A stretch of DNA of 64,000 nt from Rhizobium metallidurans (GCF_014196505.1 NZ_JACIDW010000004.1:62001-126000), one strand, 5' to 3'. Numbered from the stretch's first letter, positions 43,370 to 54,400 are shown. Translations and numbers: made by a program. The notes: generated from the sequence alone by a model not told the origin.

Positions 43370-44482
43370 TCAGGCGGAAAGCGCCTTGAACTCGGAAAGG
43401 ATCGCCTCGCCCATCTCGATCGTGCCGACCTTCTTGGCGCCTTCGGCCATGATGTCGGCCGTGCGGATGCCCTTGTCGAGCACATTGGCGATCGCCGTCT
43501 CGAGGTTGTCGGCTTCCTTGACCATGCCGAAGGAGTAACGCAGGCACATCGCAAACGAAGCAATCATCGCGATCGGGTTGGCGATACCCTTGCCGGCGAT
43601 GTCAGGCGCCGAACCGTGCACCGGCTCGTAAAGCGCCTTGCGCTTGCCGGTCTTGCCATCGGGCGCGCCGAGCGAAGCCGACGGCAGCATGCCGAGCGAA
43701 CCCGTGAGCATGGCGGCGACGTCGGACAGCATGTCGCCGAACAGGTTGTCGGTGACGATGACGTCGAACTGCTTCGGCGCGCGCACCAGCTGCATGCCGC
43801 CGGCATCCGCCAACATGTGCTCGAGCTTGACGTCGGAATACTTGTCCTTGTGCGTCGCGGTGACGACCTGGTTCCACAGAACACCCGACTTCATGACGTT
43901 GCGCTTTTCCATCGAGCAGACGCGGTTCTGGCGCGTGCGGGCCATTTCGAAGGCCACGGCCGAGATGCGCTCGATCTCGTAGGTGTCGTAGACCTGCGTG
44001 TCGATGGCGCGCTTCTGGCCATTGCCGAGATCGGTAATCGTCTTCGGCTCGCCGAAATAGACGCCGCCGGTCAATTCGCGGATGATCAGGATATCGAGGC
44101 CCTCGACCAGCTCCGGCTTCAGCGAGGAAGCGGCGGCGAGCGCCGGATAGCAGATGGCCGGACGCAGGTTGGCGAACAGCTCGAGATCCTTGCGCAGGCG
44201 CAGCAGGCCGGCTTCGGGGCGCACTTCATAGGGAACGTCGTCCCACTTCGGGCCGCCGACGGCGCCGAAGAGAACCGCGTCGGCCGCGAGCGCCTTCTGC
44301 ATGTCGGCTTCAGAGATCGCCGCGCCGTGCGCGTCATAGGCGCTGCCGCCGACCAGACCTTCGTCGGTGACGAAACCGGCGGACATTTCCTCGTTCATGT
44401 AGGCGATGATCTTGCGGACCTCGCCCATGGCCTCGGGACCGATGCCGTCACCAGGGAGCAGGAAAAGATTGCGCGTCGTCAT
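43370..44482 (-). CDS. leuB: 3-isopropylmalate dehydrogenase
   Basis: This 370-residue NAD-dependent enzyme oxidatively decarboxylates 3-isopropylmalate in leucine synthesis. Features: [18 protein letters not shown] at the N-terminus, [17 protein letters not shown] (substrate Arg residues) near 95-110, [10 protein letters not shown] near 140, the Lys region WNQVVT, and the metal/NAD motif [34 protein letters not shown], then [20 protein letters not shown]. Start ATG 44482 ([13 protein letters not shown]) was chosen over 44503 in the same frame. A single-gene unit with its own terminator. Confidence 0.96.
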   Translation of the reverse strand: MTTRNLFLLPGDGIGPEAMGEVRKIIAYMNEEMSAGFVTDEGLVGGSAYDAHGAAISEADMQKALAADAVLFGAVGGPKWDDVPYEVRPEAGLLRLRKDLELFANLRPAICYPALAAASSLKPELVEGLDILIIRELTGGVYFGEPKTITDLGNGQKRAIDTQVYDTYEIERISAVAFEMARTRQNRVCSMEKRNVMKSGVLWNQVVTATHKDKYSDVKLEHMLADAGGMQLVRAPKQFDVIVTDNLFGDMLSDVAAMLTGSLGMLPSASLGAPDGKTGKRKALYEPVHGSAPDIAGKGIANPIAMIASFAMCLRYSFGMVKEADNLETAIANVLDKGIRTADIMAEGAKKVGTIEMGEAILSEFKALSA

Positions 44483-44639
44483 GAAACCCTCCGAGAAAAC
44501 CAAGTTGCGGCTTATTATCCCTCGACAGAAGGCATTTCAAGCGACCAAGAGGCCGTTTCGGTACGGTTGACGCCAGAGTTGAAGATCAGTTGAACGATCG
44601 GTTGACCCCGCGATTTGCCTGGGCAACAAGAAGGGCATC

Positions 44640-45596
44640 GTGACCATGATCCGGAAAACAGCCATGCCCGCCGCACCGCTCCATCTCGACACCCCGCTCT
44701 TCCTGACATCAGCGGACTATAGCGCCGCAAGCAGACCGCTCTGGCTGAAGCTCGATGCGCTGCAGCCGGCGGGAAGCTTCAAGCTGCGCGGTGTCGGCAG
44801 ATTGTGCCAGCACGAGGTGGAAAACGGCGCGAAGGAGATCTTCTGCGCCTCGGGCGGCAACGCCGGCATCGCCGCCGCCTATGCCGGCCGCGCGCTCGGC
44901 GTTCCCGTCACCATCGTCGTGCCGCAAACCACCTCCGAGGAGGTCCGCCGCTCGATCGCAGCCACCGGCGCCGCTGTCCTCGTCCACGGCTCCGTCTTCG
45001 ACGAGGCCAACGCCCATGCGGTCAATCTCGCCGCGGAGCGCAAGGCCGCCTATGTACACCCCTTCGACCATCCGCTGCTGTGGGAAGGCCACGGCACGCT
45101 GATCGACGAAGTGGTGGCCAGGGGCGCCGAATTCGATTGCGTCGTCGCCAGTGTCGGCGGCGGCGGCCTGCTTGCCGGCATCGTCGCCGGCCTGAAACGC
45201 AACGGGCTCGATAATGTGCCCGTCATCGCCGTCGAGACCGAAGGTGCCGCCTCCTTCCATGCCAGCCTGGCCGCCGACGAGCGCATCACCCTGCCCGCCA
45301 TCACCTCGATCGCCAATTCGCTCGGCGCGCGCCAGGTTGCCCAGCATGTCTTCGACCTTCCCAGGCATCATCCGATCGAGAGCGTAACGGTGACCGACGC
45401 CGAAGCCGTCGCCGCCTGCCTGAAATTCGCCGACGCCTACCGCATCCTCGTCGAACCCGCCTGCGGCGCCGCCCTTGCCGTCGCCGACACCCACCCCGAC
45501 CTCCTCGCCCGCTTCAAGAACCCGCTGATCGAGGTCTGCGGCGGCATCGGCGTGTCGCTGGACAAGCTCAAGATGTGGAGAGAACGGCTGCTCTGA
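44640..45596 (+). CDS. PLP-dependent serine/threonine dehydratase family protein
   Basis: This 318-residue fold-type II PLP enzyme probably deaminates L-serine or L-threonine to a 2-oxoacid. The PLP Lys is in AGSFKLRGVG (about residue 47). The SGGNAGIAAAYAGRALGVP loop binds the phosphate/carboxylate side, and VGGGGLLAGIVAGLK (about 168-182) is the Gly-rich phosphate cradle. EPACGAALAVAD lies near 275. There is no ACT domain, so it is the short catabolic type. The start is GTG 44640, with GAAGGG upstream; ATG 44646 is an alternative. It sits alone between leuB and leuD on the opposite strand. Confidence 0.88.
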   Translation: MTMIRKTAMPAAPLHLDTPLFLTSADYSAASRPLWLKLDALQPAGSFKLRGVGRLCQHEVENGAKEIFCASGGNAGIAAAYAGRALGVPVTIVVPQTTSEEVRRSIAATGAAVLVHGSVFDEANAHAVNLAAERKAAYVHPFDHPLLWEGHGTLIDEVVARGAEFDCVVASVGGGGLLAGIVAGLKRNGLDNVPVIAVETEGAASFHASLAADERITLPAITSIANSLGARQVAQHVFDLPRHHPIESVTVTDAEAVAACLKFADAYRILVEPACGAALAVADTHPDLLARFKNPLIEVCGGIGVSLDKLKMWRERLL

Positions 45597-45600
45597 AGCC

Positions 45601-45634
45601 AAAGAAAAAGCCGGCGGGACGGACCCACCGGCTT
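45601..45634 (-). terminator. Rho-independent terminator of leuD
   Basis: On the minus strand an 11-bp stem (AAGCCGGTGGG / CCCGCCGGCTT, one mismatch) leads into TTTTTCTTT, 25 bases after the leuD stop. Confidence 0.88.
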
Positions 45635-45658
45635 GATCATGCAATCCTGTCGAGGCGC

Positions 45659-46267
45659 TTAGGCGGCCCAGGGATGGGCGGCGGCGTTGGCCTTTTCGAA
45701 CTGGTCGATTTCCTTGCCCTTTTCCATCGTCAGGCCGATATCGTCGAGACCGTTCAGCATGCAGTGACGCTTGAAGGCATCGAGATCGAACTTGATGGAG
45801 CCGCCATCAGGACCGGTGATCTCCATGTTTTCCAGGTCGACCGTCAGGATGGCGTTGGAGCCGCGCGAGGCGTCGTCCAGCAGCTTTTCCAGATTTTCCG
45901 GGCTGACCTTGATCGGCAGAATGCCGTTCTTGAAACAGTTGTTGTAGAAGATATCGGCGAAGCTGGTGGAGATCACGCAGCGGATGCCGAAATCGAGCAG
46001 CGCCCACGGAGCGTGCTCACGCGAGGAACCGCAGCCGAAATTGTCGCCGGCGACGAGGATCTTGGCGTTCTGGTAGGCCGGCTTGTTGAGGACGAAATCC
46101 TCGTTCGGCGTGCCGTCTTCATTGTAGCGGGCTTCCGCGAAGAGACCCTTGCCGAGACCGGTGCGCTTGATCGTCTTCAGGTAATCCTTCGGGATGATCA
46201 TGTCGGTGTCGATGTTGACAACCGGCAGAGGGGCGGCGACGCCCGTCAGCTTGGTGAATTTTTCCAT
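45659..46267 (-). CDS. leuD: 3-isopropylmalate dehydratase small subunit
   Basis: This 202-residue subunit joins LeuC to isomerise 2- and 3-isopropylmalate. Typical stretches: [26 protein letters not shown] near residues 18-42, [47 protein letters not shown] (about 72-120), and the closing [11 protein letters not shown]. The full aconitase C-terminal (swivel) domain is present. leuC is not in the window; leuB lies 1.2 kb away, separated by a gene on the other strand. Confidence 0.96.
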   Translation of the reverse strand: MEKFTKLTGVAAPLPVVNIDTDMIIPKDYLKTIKRTGLGKGLFAEARYNEDGTPNEDFVLNKPAYQNAKILVAGDNFGCGSSREHAPWALLDFGIRCVISTSFADIFYNNCFKNGILPIKVSPENLEKLLDDASRGSNAILTVDLENMEITGPDGGSIKFDLDAFKRHCMLNGLDDIGLTMEKGKEIDQFEKANAAAHPWAA

Positions 46268-46393
46268 GGCCTGGCCTCCAGTTCGGCAGAGATAGTGTGT
46301 TGATCAGCGTTTAGTCCAGTTTCCCGGCAAAATGAAGGGGAATCTGCAGCCCCGGCCAGCACTTGAAGATTCAGCCGGCCGGGCGCGGCTGAT

Positions 46394-46822
46394 CTAGCCG
46401 GCCTTGGCGGGCTCGTTCATCGCCCAGGAGACGCCGAAGGGGTCGCGCAGCTGGCCATAGCGGTCGCCCCAGAACATGCGCTCGACGGGCATGACCACCT
46501 CGACGCCGGCCTTGACCGCCCGCTCCCACCACAGATCGATATCGTCGACGACGAGCTGCAACGAGAAACCCTGGTGCTTCAGGAAGGGATGGCCGTGTTC
46601 GGGATAGGCGTCGCTCAACATCAGCGAACTGCCGTTGATATAGAGATGCACATGCATGGTGCGCCCCTTGTCATCGGGCGGGACGACGAACGCCTGCTCG
46701 GCGCCGAAAGCTTGTTTGTAGAATTCCGCCGCCTTCAGCGCGCCATCGACGGTGATGTAGGGCAGAAGCCCGTTCTTGACCGGCGGCATGGCCGTCTGGC
46801 CGGTTTGCGTTTCGCTTTCCAT
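46394..46822 (-). CDS. VOC superfamily (glyoxalase/PhnB-like) protein
   Basis: This 142-residue protein has two beta-alpha-beta-beta-beta halves. LLPYITVDGALKAAEFYKQAFGAEQAF opens the first and FSLQLVVDDIDLWWERAVKAGVEVVMPVERMFWGDRYGQLRDPFGVSWAM closes the second. It resembles PhnB/YdjN-like members with unknown substrates. Start ATG 46822 is supported by GGAGGA at six to seven bases; the longer frame to 46879 has no such site. Confidence 0.87.
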   Translation of the reverse strand: MESETQTGQTAMPPVKNGLLPYITVDGALKAAEFYKQAFGAEQAFVVPPDDKGRTMHVHLYINGSSLMLSDAYPEHGHPFLKHQGFSLQLVVDDIDLWWERAVKAGVEVVMPVERMFWGDRYGQLRDPFGVSWAMNEPAKAG

Positions 46823-46959
46823 GCAGTCCTCCATTGATGCCTGGGCGTGATGCTTGCGCAGCCACAAGCCTTGCCGCATCTAGGACGCGCGAGCAAAACG
46901 CCAGCCGACAGACCGAATGAAATAAATGCGGCCGGCAGAAGCGATCAGACCAGAAGCGA

Positions 46960-47202
46960 TCAGAGATCGATGATCGTGCCGCGACCGTCGTTCCAGATGC
47001 GCATGGGCTGACCATCGCGCGTCTTGGACTTCGCCCTTGCGCAGACCGGGGCCGCCTTCATCTTCAGCGAGAGCGCGCGGCCGACCATCAGCACCGTCAA
47101 GATGGCGCCGACGGCGAGCGTCACCGAGAAGGTGAAGAGCGCCAATGCTGCGAATGCGGTGACGCCTGCAAGCAAAAGGAAGACGGAACGAATATTCTGC
47201 AT
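46960..47202 (-). CDS. small membrane protein, unknown
   Basis: This 80-residue protein has two hydrophobic segments (about residues 5-22 and 24-43, FLLLAGVTAFAALALFTFSVTLAVGAILTVLMV). A basic cytoplasmic tail follows, containing a WNDGRGTIIDL ending. AGAAAGG precedes the ATG. It stands alone between a VOC protein gene and a CitE-like gene. No family was recognised. Confidence 0.7.
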   Translation of the reverse strand: MQNIRSVFLLLAGVTAFAALALFTFSVTLAVGAILTVLMVGRALSLKMKAAPVCARAKSKTRDGQPMRIWNDGRGTIIDL

Positions 47203-47314
47203 GGGTTTGAAACCTTTCTAGGAAAGGAATGTGGTCCTTCGTCTTGTCTTCTGCAAGATAAGCATGGCTTTTTGTTGTCTTGCCATCGGTCACAAAGCTT
47301 GACACACATTCGTG

Positions 47315-48238
47315 ATGAACCAGCCTGCCCTTCCCCGTTCGATGAACCTGCGCCGTTCGGTGCTCAGCGTTCCCGCGATCAACCCTCGCGCCCTGGAAAA
47401 AACCCATCAGCTCGATTGCGACGCGGTGATCTTCGACCTCGAGGATTCCGTGGCGCCGGAGAAAAAGGCCGAAACGCGCGAGAACCTGGCCGCCTTCTTC
47501 CGAAGCAAACCGCTCGACGGCAAGGAACGCATCATCCGCATCAACGGTCTCGGCACCAGCTGGGGTCGCGCCGACATGGAGCTCGTGAGCGCGCTGGAGC
47601 CGGACGCCGTTTTGCTGCCGAAAGTCAACGAACCGCAGGATATCATGGCGATCGGGGATCTTCTCGCCGATGCCGATGCACCTGATGAAGTGCGCATCTG
47701 GGCCATGATCGAGACGCCTCGCGGCATCCTCAATGCCGCGGCGATCGCCGAGGCCGGGCGAACGGCGGGCTCAAGGCTCGATTGCTTCGTCGTCGGCCTC
47801 AACGACCTCAGAAAGGAAACCGGCGTCTTGCCGCAACCCGGCCGGCAGTATCTCGTCCCCTGGCTGATGCAGGTGATCCTGGCCGTTCGGGCTTACGGCC
47901 TCTGCGCGATCGATAGCGTCTTCAACGATTTCAAAAATATCGATGCGTTCGATGCCGAATGCGCCGAGGCGCGCGCCATGGGCTTTGACGGCAAGATGTT
48001 GATCCACCCCGCGCAGATCGAACCCGCCAACCGGTATTTCGGGCCGGATGCATCCGCCATTGCCGAAGCTGAGGCGATCATCAAAGCCTTCGCCGACCCC
48101 GCCACGGATGGCCTCAACGTCATCAATGCCGACGGCCGCATGATCGAGCGGCTGCATCTTGTCCAGGCGGAAACTCTGGTTCATAAAGCCCGCCTGATTG
48201 CGGAACGCCTGAAGGCGAAAGGCCCGACGGCTAACTGA
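47315..48238 (+). CDS. HpcH/HpaI aldolase - CitE-like (CoA-ester) lyase
   Basis: This 307-residue TIM-barrel enzyme is related to the citrate lyase beta subunit and malyl-/citramalyl-CoA lyases. Features: LRRSVLSVPAINPRALEKTHQLDCDAVIFDLEDSVAPEKK (residues 10-50, with Asp/Glu metal ligands), RINGLGTSW (substrate Arg), MIETPRGILNA (metal Glu), and GFDGKMLIHPAQIEPANRYF near the end. Without citrate lyase alpha/gamma genes nearby, a standalone acyl-CoA lyase or thioesterase is likelier than true citrate lyase. GTG three bases upstream is an alternative start. Confidence 0.88.
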   Translation: MNQPALPRSMNLRRSVLSVPAINPRALEKTHQLDCDAVIFDLEDSVAPEKKAETRENLAAFFRSKPLDGKERIIRINGLGTSWGRADMELVSALEPDAVLLPKVNEPQDIMAIGDLLADADAPDEVRIWAMIETPRGILNAAAIAEAGRTAGSRLDCFVVGLNDLRKETGVLPQPGRQYLVPWLMQVILAVRAYGLCAIDSVFNDFKNIDAFDAECAEARAMGFDGKMLIHPAQIEPANRYFGPDASAIAEAEAIIKAFADPATDGLNVINADGRMIERLHLVQAETLVHKARLIAERLKAKGPTAN

Positions 48239-48249
48239 AAGACGATGAA

Positions 48250-48456
48250 ATGAAGCTATACCGCCTTCTGACCGGCCAGGACGACGCCGCCTTCTGCCAC
48301 CGCGTAACCGACGCCCTCAACAAGGGCTGGTCGCTGAACGGCTCCCCGGCCATGACCTTCAACTCGCAGACCGGCCAGGTCATGTGCGCCCAGGCAATCG
48401 TCAAGCATGTCGAAGGCAAGGACTACCACCCCGACATGAAGCTCTCCGAGCAGTAA
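48250..48456 (+). CDS. DUF1737 domain protein
   Basis: This 68-residue protein matches the small DUF1737 family: MKLYRLLTGQDDAAFCHRVTDALN at the N-terminus with GWSLNGSPAMTFN in the middle and VMCAQAIVK later. It lies 11 bases after the CitE-like gene on the same strand, so co-transcription is likely. The function of the family is unknown. Confidence 0.85.
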   Translation: MKLYRLLTGQDDAAFCHRVTDALNKGWSLNGSPAMTFNSQTGQVMCAQAIVKHVEGKDYHPDMKLSEQ

Positions 48457-48480
48457 GCGCTCAGAAAAGCGGCCGACAAC

Positions 48481-48918
48481 TTAACGCTCGGCCGCCTCTT
48501 CGGCGCTCGCCTCGATCCGCTCCATGTCGTCGTCACTGAGACCGAAATGGTGGCCGATCTCGTGGATCAGCACATGGGTGATGATATCGCCCAGCGTTTC
48601 GTCGTTCTCTGCCCAGTAATCGAGGATAGGCCGCCGATAAAGGCGGATGCGGTTGGGAAGTTCGCCCGTCTCCAGCGTGAAGCGCTCGGAAATCCCGCGC
48701 CCCTCGAACAGGCCGAGCAGATCGAAGGGCGTTTCCAGCGCCATGTCCTCGAACACATCGTCGTCGGGGAAGTCTTCGATCTCGATCGTCAGATTGGTCG
48801 TCAGCGCACGGAATTCTTCCGGCAGATGGCTGTAAGCCTCCATCGCCAGGGACTCGAACGTGCTGATTGTCGGAGCGTGGCGATCCTGCCAATTGTCGCT
48901 CTGGTCTATGCGAGCCAT
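48481..48918 (-). CDS. zincin-like metallopeptidase family protein
   Basis: This 145-residue cytosolic protein has the zinc-binding motif HVLIHEIGHHFGLSDDDMERIE (about residues 112-133), of the HExxHxxG...D/E type. A conserved FDLLGLFEGRGISER and RIRLYRRPILDYW precede it. This is the bacterial single-domain zincin family sometimes called DUF1025. Its role is unknown. It is divergent from imuA across a 160-bp gap that holds a LexA box, but that box is 127 bases from its start, so its regulation by SOS is open. Confidence 0.82.
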   Translation of the reverse strand: MARIDQSDNWQDRHAPTISTFESLAMEAYSHLPEEFRALTTNLTIEIEDFPDDDVFEDMALETPFDLLGLFEGRGISERFTLETGELPNRIRLYRRPILDYWAENDETLGDIITHVLIHEIGHHFGLSDDDMERIEASAEEAAER

Positions 48919-49044
48919 AAAAGCTCCTTTCCTTTGCCGCCCATATAGAGCCTTTGCAGCTGATTTTCGAGAGCGGAATCAAGGGCAGGAATAAATTCAC
49001 ATCAAACGGCTGTTGACTCTTCGGTCGAGCTCTGGAATCCATAA

Positions 49045-49059
49045 GAACATAATAGGAAC
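49045..49059 (+). promoter_or_regulatory. LexA (SOS) box upstream of imuA
   Basis: GAACATAATAGGAAC is GAAC-N7-GAAC, the inverse complement of the alphaproteobacterial SOS box GTTC-N7-GTTC, with an AT-rich centre. It ends 22 bases before the imuA GTG start, a suitable place for repression. Confidence 0.9.
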
Positions 49060-49081
49060 ATCCGATAGATGGAGTGACGTC

Positions 49082-50032
49082 GTGGCACAGTCGGCCGTGG
49101 CGCGCGAGCGGCTTTTTGCGCTCCGCGAAACCATTGCGAAGCTTGAAGGAAAGCCGGTGCCGGCATTGGCGGCGGCGGAGAACCAGGCTTTGGCCGACAC
49201 CGTTCTCGACAAGCGTGGAACCGAAGATGTCCTGCGCCTGCCGCTTGGTATCCCCGCTCTGGATGAGGCTCTCGACGGCGGCCTGCCGCTCGATGGCCTG
49301 ACGGAAATCCGCACGACGTTGCTGCGCAATGCCGGCGCAAGCAGCGGCTTCGTCCTGGCGCTCGCGGCCATGCTCCAGCACGGGCAAGCGGAAGGTGCCA
49401 AAGGTCAGCTGCCGATCCTCTGGATCGCCGACACGGTGGCGACGATGGAGGCCGGGCGGCCCTACGCCGTCGGTCTCAGCGATTTCGGCCTGAAGCCGCG
49501 GCTCTTCCTGCACGCCGCCCCGAAAAAGCTGGAAGACGCGCTGTGGCTGGCGGAAACCGCCGTCGAAAGCGGCGTCTTTCCAGCCACCATTCTTGAGGTT
49601 CGCGGCAATCCCAGGCCCTTCGGCCTGACGGAAAGCCGCCGTCTCAACTTGCGGGCAAAGGCATCTCGCCGCCCGCTTTTCCTGTTGCGGCAGGCAGCGG
49701 AGGAAGAGGCCAGCAGCGCCATCTTCCGCTTCCTTGCCGAACCCGCGCCATCCACGGCGCGGCCCTTGCCCGATGGCTCGATGCTGGGCGGCAGCATCGG
49801 CAATCCGATCTTTCGCCTCACCCTGGAGAAAAGCCGAAACCCGGCTCCCTTCTCCATTCTTCTGGAGTGGAACCCTCATGACCGCCGGTTTTTCCCTGTC
49901 CGCCCATCAGCCGACACTCGCTTTCCAGGCGAACGCTCAGCGCATTCTGGCGCTGCATTTCCCGCATCTGCCGACCGATCGCATATCCAGGAAGAAGTGG
50001 GGTCTCGCCTGGCGTTTGCGCAATCGTCCTGA
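49082..50032 (+). CDS. imuA: SOS mutasome accessory protein ImuA
   Basis: This 316-residue RecA-like protein works with ImuB and DnaE2 in damage-induced mutagenesis. Conserved parts: LPLGIPALDEALDGGLPLDGLTEI (about residues 55-78), LLRNAGASSGFVLALAAML (a weak P-loop-like area without GKT), and LWIADTVATMEAGRPYAVGLSDFGLKPRLFLHAAPKKLEDALWLAETAVESG. Start GTG 49082 has TGGAGTG upstream. The reading frame runs 155 bases past the ATG of imuB, so its last 52 residues are encoded in a second frame over imuB's N-terminus. Confidence 0.9.
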   Translation: MAQSAVARERLFALRETIAKLEGKPVPALAAAENQALADTVLDKRGTEDVLRLPLGIPALDEALDGGLPLDGLTEIRTTLLRNAGASSGFVLALAAMLQHGQAEGAKGQLPILWIADTVATMEAGRPYAVGLSDFGLKPRLFLHAAPKKLEDALWLAETAVESGVFPATILEVRGNPRPFGLTESRRLNLRAKASRRPLFLLRQAAEEEASSAIFRFLAEPAPSTARPLPDGSMLGGSIGNPIFRLTLEKSRNPAPFSILLEWNPHDRRFFPVRPSADTRFPGERSAHSGAAFPASADRSHIQEEVGSRLAFAQSS

Positions 50033-51485
50033 GACGTCGCCGATCGTCTGTTCCGGCCGCCACGCCAACACCATGCGGCTGACGGCGCTGGACGAGGCGG
50101 CCGAAGCGATCAACCTGAAAAAGAACATGGGGGTCGCCGAAGCCCGCGCCATCCACCCGACGATCGAGGTGATCGAGGAGGACCCGGCCGCCGACCTGCG
50201 CTTTCTCGAAGGTATCGCCGACTGGTGCGACCGCTATACGCCGCTGGTGGCGCTCGACGGCAGGGATGGCCTGTTTCTCGATATCACCGGCTGCGCCCAT
50301 CTCTTCGGCGGCGAAAAGGCGCTGCTCAAGGATATCCTGTCCAGGCTCTTTCAAATGGGCATCGACGTTAGGGGCGCCATCGCCTCCTCCCCCGGCCTGT
50401 CCTGGGCGGTCAGCCGCTTCGGCCATGGAGGCGTGATCGACGCGGATGAGACGGAACGGGTCGTCGCCCCTCTTCCGGTCGCCGCACTTCGCCTCTCGGA
50501 CGACACGATCGCAGCCCTCACGAAGATGGGGCTGAAGTATATTGGCGACCTTATGGAAACCCCGCGCGCGCCGCTGACCCGCCGCTTCGGCGCAAGCGTG
50601 CTGTTGCGGCTTGACCAGGTGCTTGGCACGGATGAGGAACCGATATCGCCGCGTCTGCCCGTCGCCAGCCTTTCGGCCGAGCGGCGGTTGATGGAACCGG
50701 TCGCGGCGGAAGAAGAGATTCTCGCCGTGACCGATCAGATCGCCCATGCGCTGAAACCCTCGCTGGAAGCACGCGGTGTCGGCGGACGCGTTTTCGAGCT
50801 CGTCCTGTTTCGCGTCGATGGCAAGGTCTTCCGCATCGCGGCCGGCACGACGAGGCCGATCCGGGAACCCAGGCGCATCGCCGTCCTGTTCACCGAACGA
50901 CTGCAGGCCGTCCATGACGATCTCGACGCCGGCTACGGGTTCGAGATCCTGCGCCTCAATGTCCTTCGTCACGAGACCTTCGATACGGCCCAGAGCGATT
51001 TCGAGGGACATCAGCAAAATGATGCGTCGCTGGCCGCCTTCGTCGATCGCGTCTCCGCGCGATTGGGATCGGATTGCCTGCGGACCTTCCAGCTGCGCGA
51101 GAGCCATCTGCCGGAAAGGGCCGTGACTTCGGTCCCCGCCATCGACGGCCTGTCCGCCAGGATCGAGCAAGGAAACCCACTGCCCTCGCGCAGCGAAAGA
51201 CCCACGCGCCTCCTGAAAAAAGCGGAGCCTATGGACGCCTTCGCCATCGAGGTACCTGACGGCGCGCCGGCCAATTTTCACTGGCGCCGCATGCGCCACC
51301 GGGTTGTCAAAAGCGAGGGACCGGAGCGGCTGGCCATGGAATGGTGGCTCGATAGCGCGCAGGCTCCGCCCCGCGACTATTTCCGCGTCGAGGATGACCG
51401 GGGCCATCGCTTCTGGATTTATCGCGAGGGCCTTTATGGCCATGACGAAAAGCAGAGCTGGTACATGCACGGGATGTTCGCATGA
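49878..51485 (+). CDS. imuB: Y-family polymerase-like mutasome protein ImuB
   Basis: This 535-residue Y-family relative acts as the hub of the mutasome, binding the beta clamp and DnaE2. It starts [15 protein letters not shown], where active polymerases have a catalytic Asp. It keeps the ImuB marker [13 protein letters not shown] (about residue 135), so the polymerase active site is incomplete, as is known for ImuB. The helix-hairpin region is [24 protein letters not shown]. The C-terminus ends YMHGMFA. ATG 49878 has CTGGAGTGG upstream. It overlaps dnaE2 by four bases. Confidence 0.93.
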   Translation: MTAGFSLSAHQPTLAFQANAQRILALHFPHLPTDRISRKKWGLAWRLRNRPETSPIVCSGRHANTMRLTALDEAAEAINLKKNMGVAEARAIHPTIEVIEEDPAADLRFLEGIADWCDRYTPLVALDGRDGLFLDITGCAHLFGGEKALLKDILSRLFQMGIDVRGAIASSPGLSWAVSRFGHGGVIDADETERVVAPLPVAALRLSDDTIAALTKMGLKYIGDLMETPRAPLTRRFGASVLLRLDQVLGTDEEPISPRLPVASLSAERRLMEPVAAEEEILAVTDQIAHALKPSLEARGVGGRVFELVLFRVDGKVFRIAAGTTRPIREPRRIAVLFTERLQAVHDDLDAGYGFEILRLNVLRHETFDTAQSDFEGHQQNDASLAAFVDRVSARLGSDCLRTFQLRESHLPERAVTSVPAIDGLSARIEQGNPLPSRSERPTRLLKKAEPMDAFAIEVPDGAPANFHWRRMRHRVVKSEGPERLAMEWWLDSAQAPPRDYFRVEDDRGHRFWIYREGLYGHDEKQSWYMHGMFA

Positions 51486-54400
51486 CACGGGCTTTCTTCG
51501 AGATCGGCGCCAAGACCAACTTTTCCTTTCTGGAAGGGGCCTCCAAGCCTGAGGAAATGGTGCTGCAGGCCGCAATCCTTGGGCTAGGTGGCATCGGCAT
51601 CGCCGACCGCAATTCGGTCGCGGGCGTGGTCAGGGCGCATGCCCAGGCAAAGGCCCTTCTAAAGAAGTTCGAGCGAAAGGAGAAAGGCCTGCTGGAAAAG
51701 GGAGAAAGGCCCGAAGACGTGCTTGATCCTGTCCGTCTGCAACCAGGCGCCCGGCTGGTCTTCTCGGATGGAACGCCGGATATTCTGGCCTACCCCCAAA
51801 ATCGAAAGGGTTGGGCACATCTTTGCCGCCTGCTGAGCGCCGGCAATCTGCGCGCGGAAAAGGGTAACTGCGTCCTCATGGAAGAAGACCTCATGGAATG
51901 GGGCGACCAGATGATGCTGGCCGTCGTCCCCAATCCTGTTGTTGCCGACGATCCCCAGCGTTGCGACACATTCGAAGCCTGCGTCGGGCGTCTCCGGGCT
52001 CGTTTCCGTGACAAGCTCTACATGACGATGACATCAGCCTATGACGGTCGCGACAGGCGCGTATTCGCGGTGATCTCGATCCTCGCCGCCCGCAACCGCG
52101 TCCCCCTCATCGCTTCCAATCAGCCGCTCTATCACGATACTACCCGCCGCCCTCTGTCGGACATCGTCACCTCGATCAGGGAGCATGTCCCAATCCCGGA
52201 AGCCGGCTTTCTGCTGGCGCCGAATGCCGAACGTTATTTGAAGGATGAGCGCGAGATGCGGCGCCTCTTCCGCGACTTTCCCGACGCGGTCGAAAACACC
52301 GAGAAATTCTTCGCCAGGCTGAATTTCTGCCTGGACGAACTGAAACACAATTATCCTGATGAGAACGACGCGGGCGAAACGCCTTACGAAACGTTGGAAC
52401 GCCTGACATGGGCGGGAGCGGCAAGGCGTTTTCCTGAAGGCATAGAGGAGAAGACCCGGGAGCAGATCGTCTATGAACTAGACCTCGTAAGGCAGAAGCA
52501 ATACGCACCCTATTTCCTGACGGTGCACCGGATCATCATGCATGCCCGATATGAGCTCAAGATCCTTTGCCAGGGTCGCGGCTCGGCCGCCAATTCGGTC
52601 ATCTGCTACTGCCTTGAGGTCACCGAGGTCAATCCCAAGAAAAGCGTGCTTCTCTTCGATCGCTTCATGTCGACGGACCGCGACGAGCCACCCGATATCG
52701 ATGTCGATTTCGAGCATGATCGGCGCGAGGAAGTCATCCAGCACATCTACAAGCGCTATGGAAAGGAACACGCCGGACTGACGGCCGCCGTCACCAGCTA
52801 CCGCACACGTTCCGCGGGCCGTGAGGTCGCAAAGGCATTCGGCTTGTCGGAGGATGTGCAATCGGCGATCGGCAGCCTGGTCTGGGGTTGGTCGGACGAC
52901 AAGCTGTCCGAGCGGGAAGCCAGGGCCGCCGGCCTCGACACCGGAAACCCCGTAACAAACCACGTCCTGCAATACGCTTCCGAACTCTTGAGCTTCCCCC
53001 GCCACCTCACCCAGCATGTCGGTGGCTTCGTCATCACCCGCGACCGGCTCGACGAGGTCGTTCCCATCATGAACACGGCGATGCCGGACCGCTACATGAT
53101 CGAGTGGGACAAGGACGATCTCGACAACCTGAAGATCCTCAAGGTCGATGTTCTCGCGCTTGGCATGCTGACCTGCCTGCGCAAGGCCTTCGATCTTCTT
53201 CTGCTACATTACGACGTGAAGAAGACGCTGGCCGATCTCGGTAACGACAAGCATGAGGACGAGGCCCCGGTCTACGACATGATGTGCCGGGCCGATACGC
53301 TGGGCGTCTTCCAGATCGAAAGCCGGGCGCAGATGAGCATGCTCCCGCGCCTGCGACCAAGGGTGTTCTACGATCTCGTCATCGAGGTTGCCATCGTCCG
53401 ACCCGGGCCGATCCAGGGCGACATGGTCCACCCCTATCTGAGACGCCGGGAGCAGGAAAAGCTAAATATTCCGATCGAATACCCCAGTGAAGAGTTGAAG
53501 GAGGTTCTGAAGCGGACGCTTGGAGTACCGCTCTTTCAGGAGCAGGCCATGCAAATCGCCATCACGGCTGCCGGTTTCGAGCCTGCCGAGGCCGACCAAC
53601 TGCGCCGCGCCATGGCAACGTTCAAGCGGACCGGCACCATCGGCAATTTCCAACAGCGCTTCATCGACGGAATGGTATCCAAGAAGTACCCTCGGGAATT
53701 CGCCCAGCAGTGCTTCAACCAGATCAAGGGGTTCGGCGAATACGGCTTTCCTGAAAGCCACGCGGCCTCCTTCGCGCTGCTCGTCTACGCCTCCTCCTGG
53801 ATAAAGGCCTATTATCCCGATATCTTCTGCGCGGCCATGCTCAATTCGCAGCCCATGGGCTTCTACGCGCCGGCGCAGCTGGTTCGCGATGCACGTGAGC
53901 ATGGGGTAGAGATCCGGCCGGTCGACATCAACAGCTCGGATTGGGATTGCCTGCTGGAAGAGGGGCGTTTCGACAGCCGCCGCATCGACTTTCGCCATCG
54001 CGAGATGAGCGATGTCATCAAGGCCAACCATGCCGTGCGCCTGGGTTTTCGCCAGGTCAAGGGACTGTCGGAGACATCGATCAAGGAGAAGCTGATGGCG
54101 AACCGGGGAGGCGGCTACATGTCCATCCGCGATCTCTGGCTGCGTTCGGGCCTCGACAAGTCGGATATCGAGCGGCTGGCGGATGCGGATGCCTTCAACA
54201 GCATCGGCCTGTCCCGGCGCGAGGCGCTATGGGCGGTCCGCGCGCTGGATGTGAAGAGTGCCGTCGAGCGCTTGCCGCTATTCGATCAGGCATCCCATCT
54301 CGACCTGCAGGTCGAGCCGCAAGCCAAATTGCCTGAAATGCTGCCGGGCGAACAGGTGGTCGAGGATTACAGGTATCTGTCCCTGTCGCTCAAGGCGCAC

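Noticed and set aside
53885..53900. CACGTG within dnaE2 as another parS-like site
   Set aside because: Only the central six bases match (GCACGTGAGC context); it is inside coding sequence.
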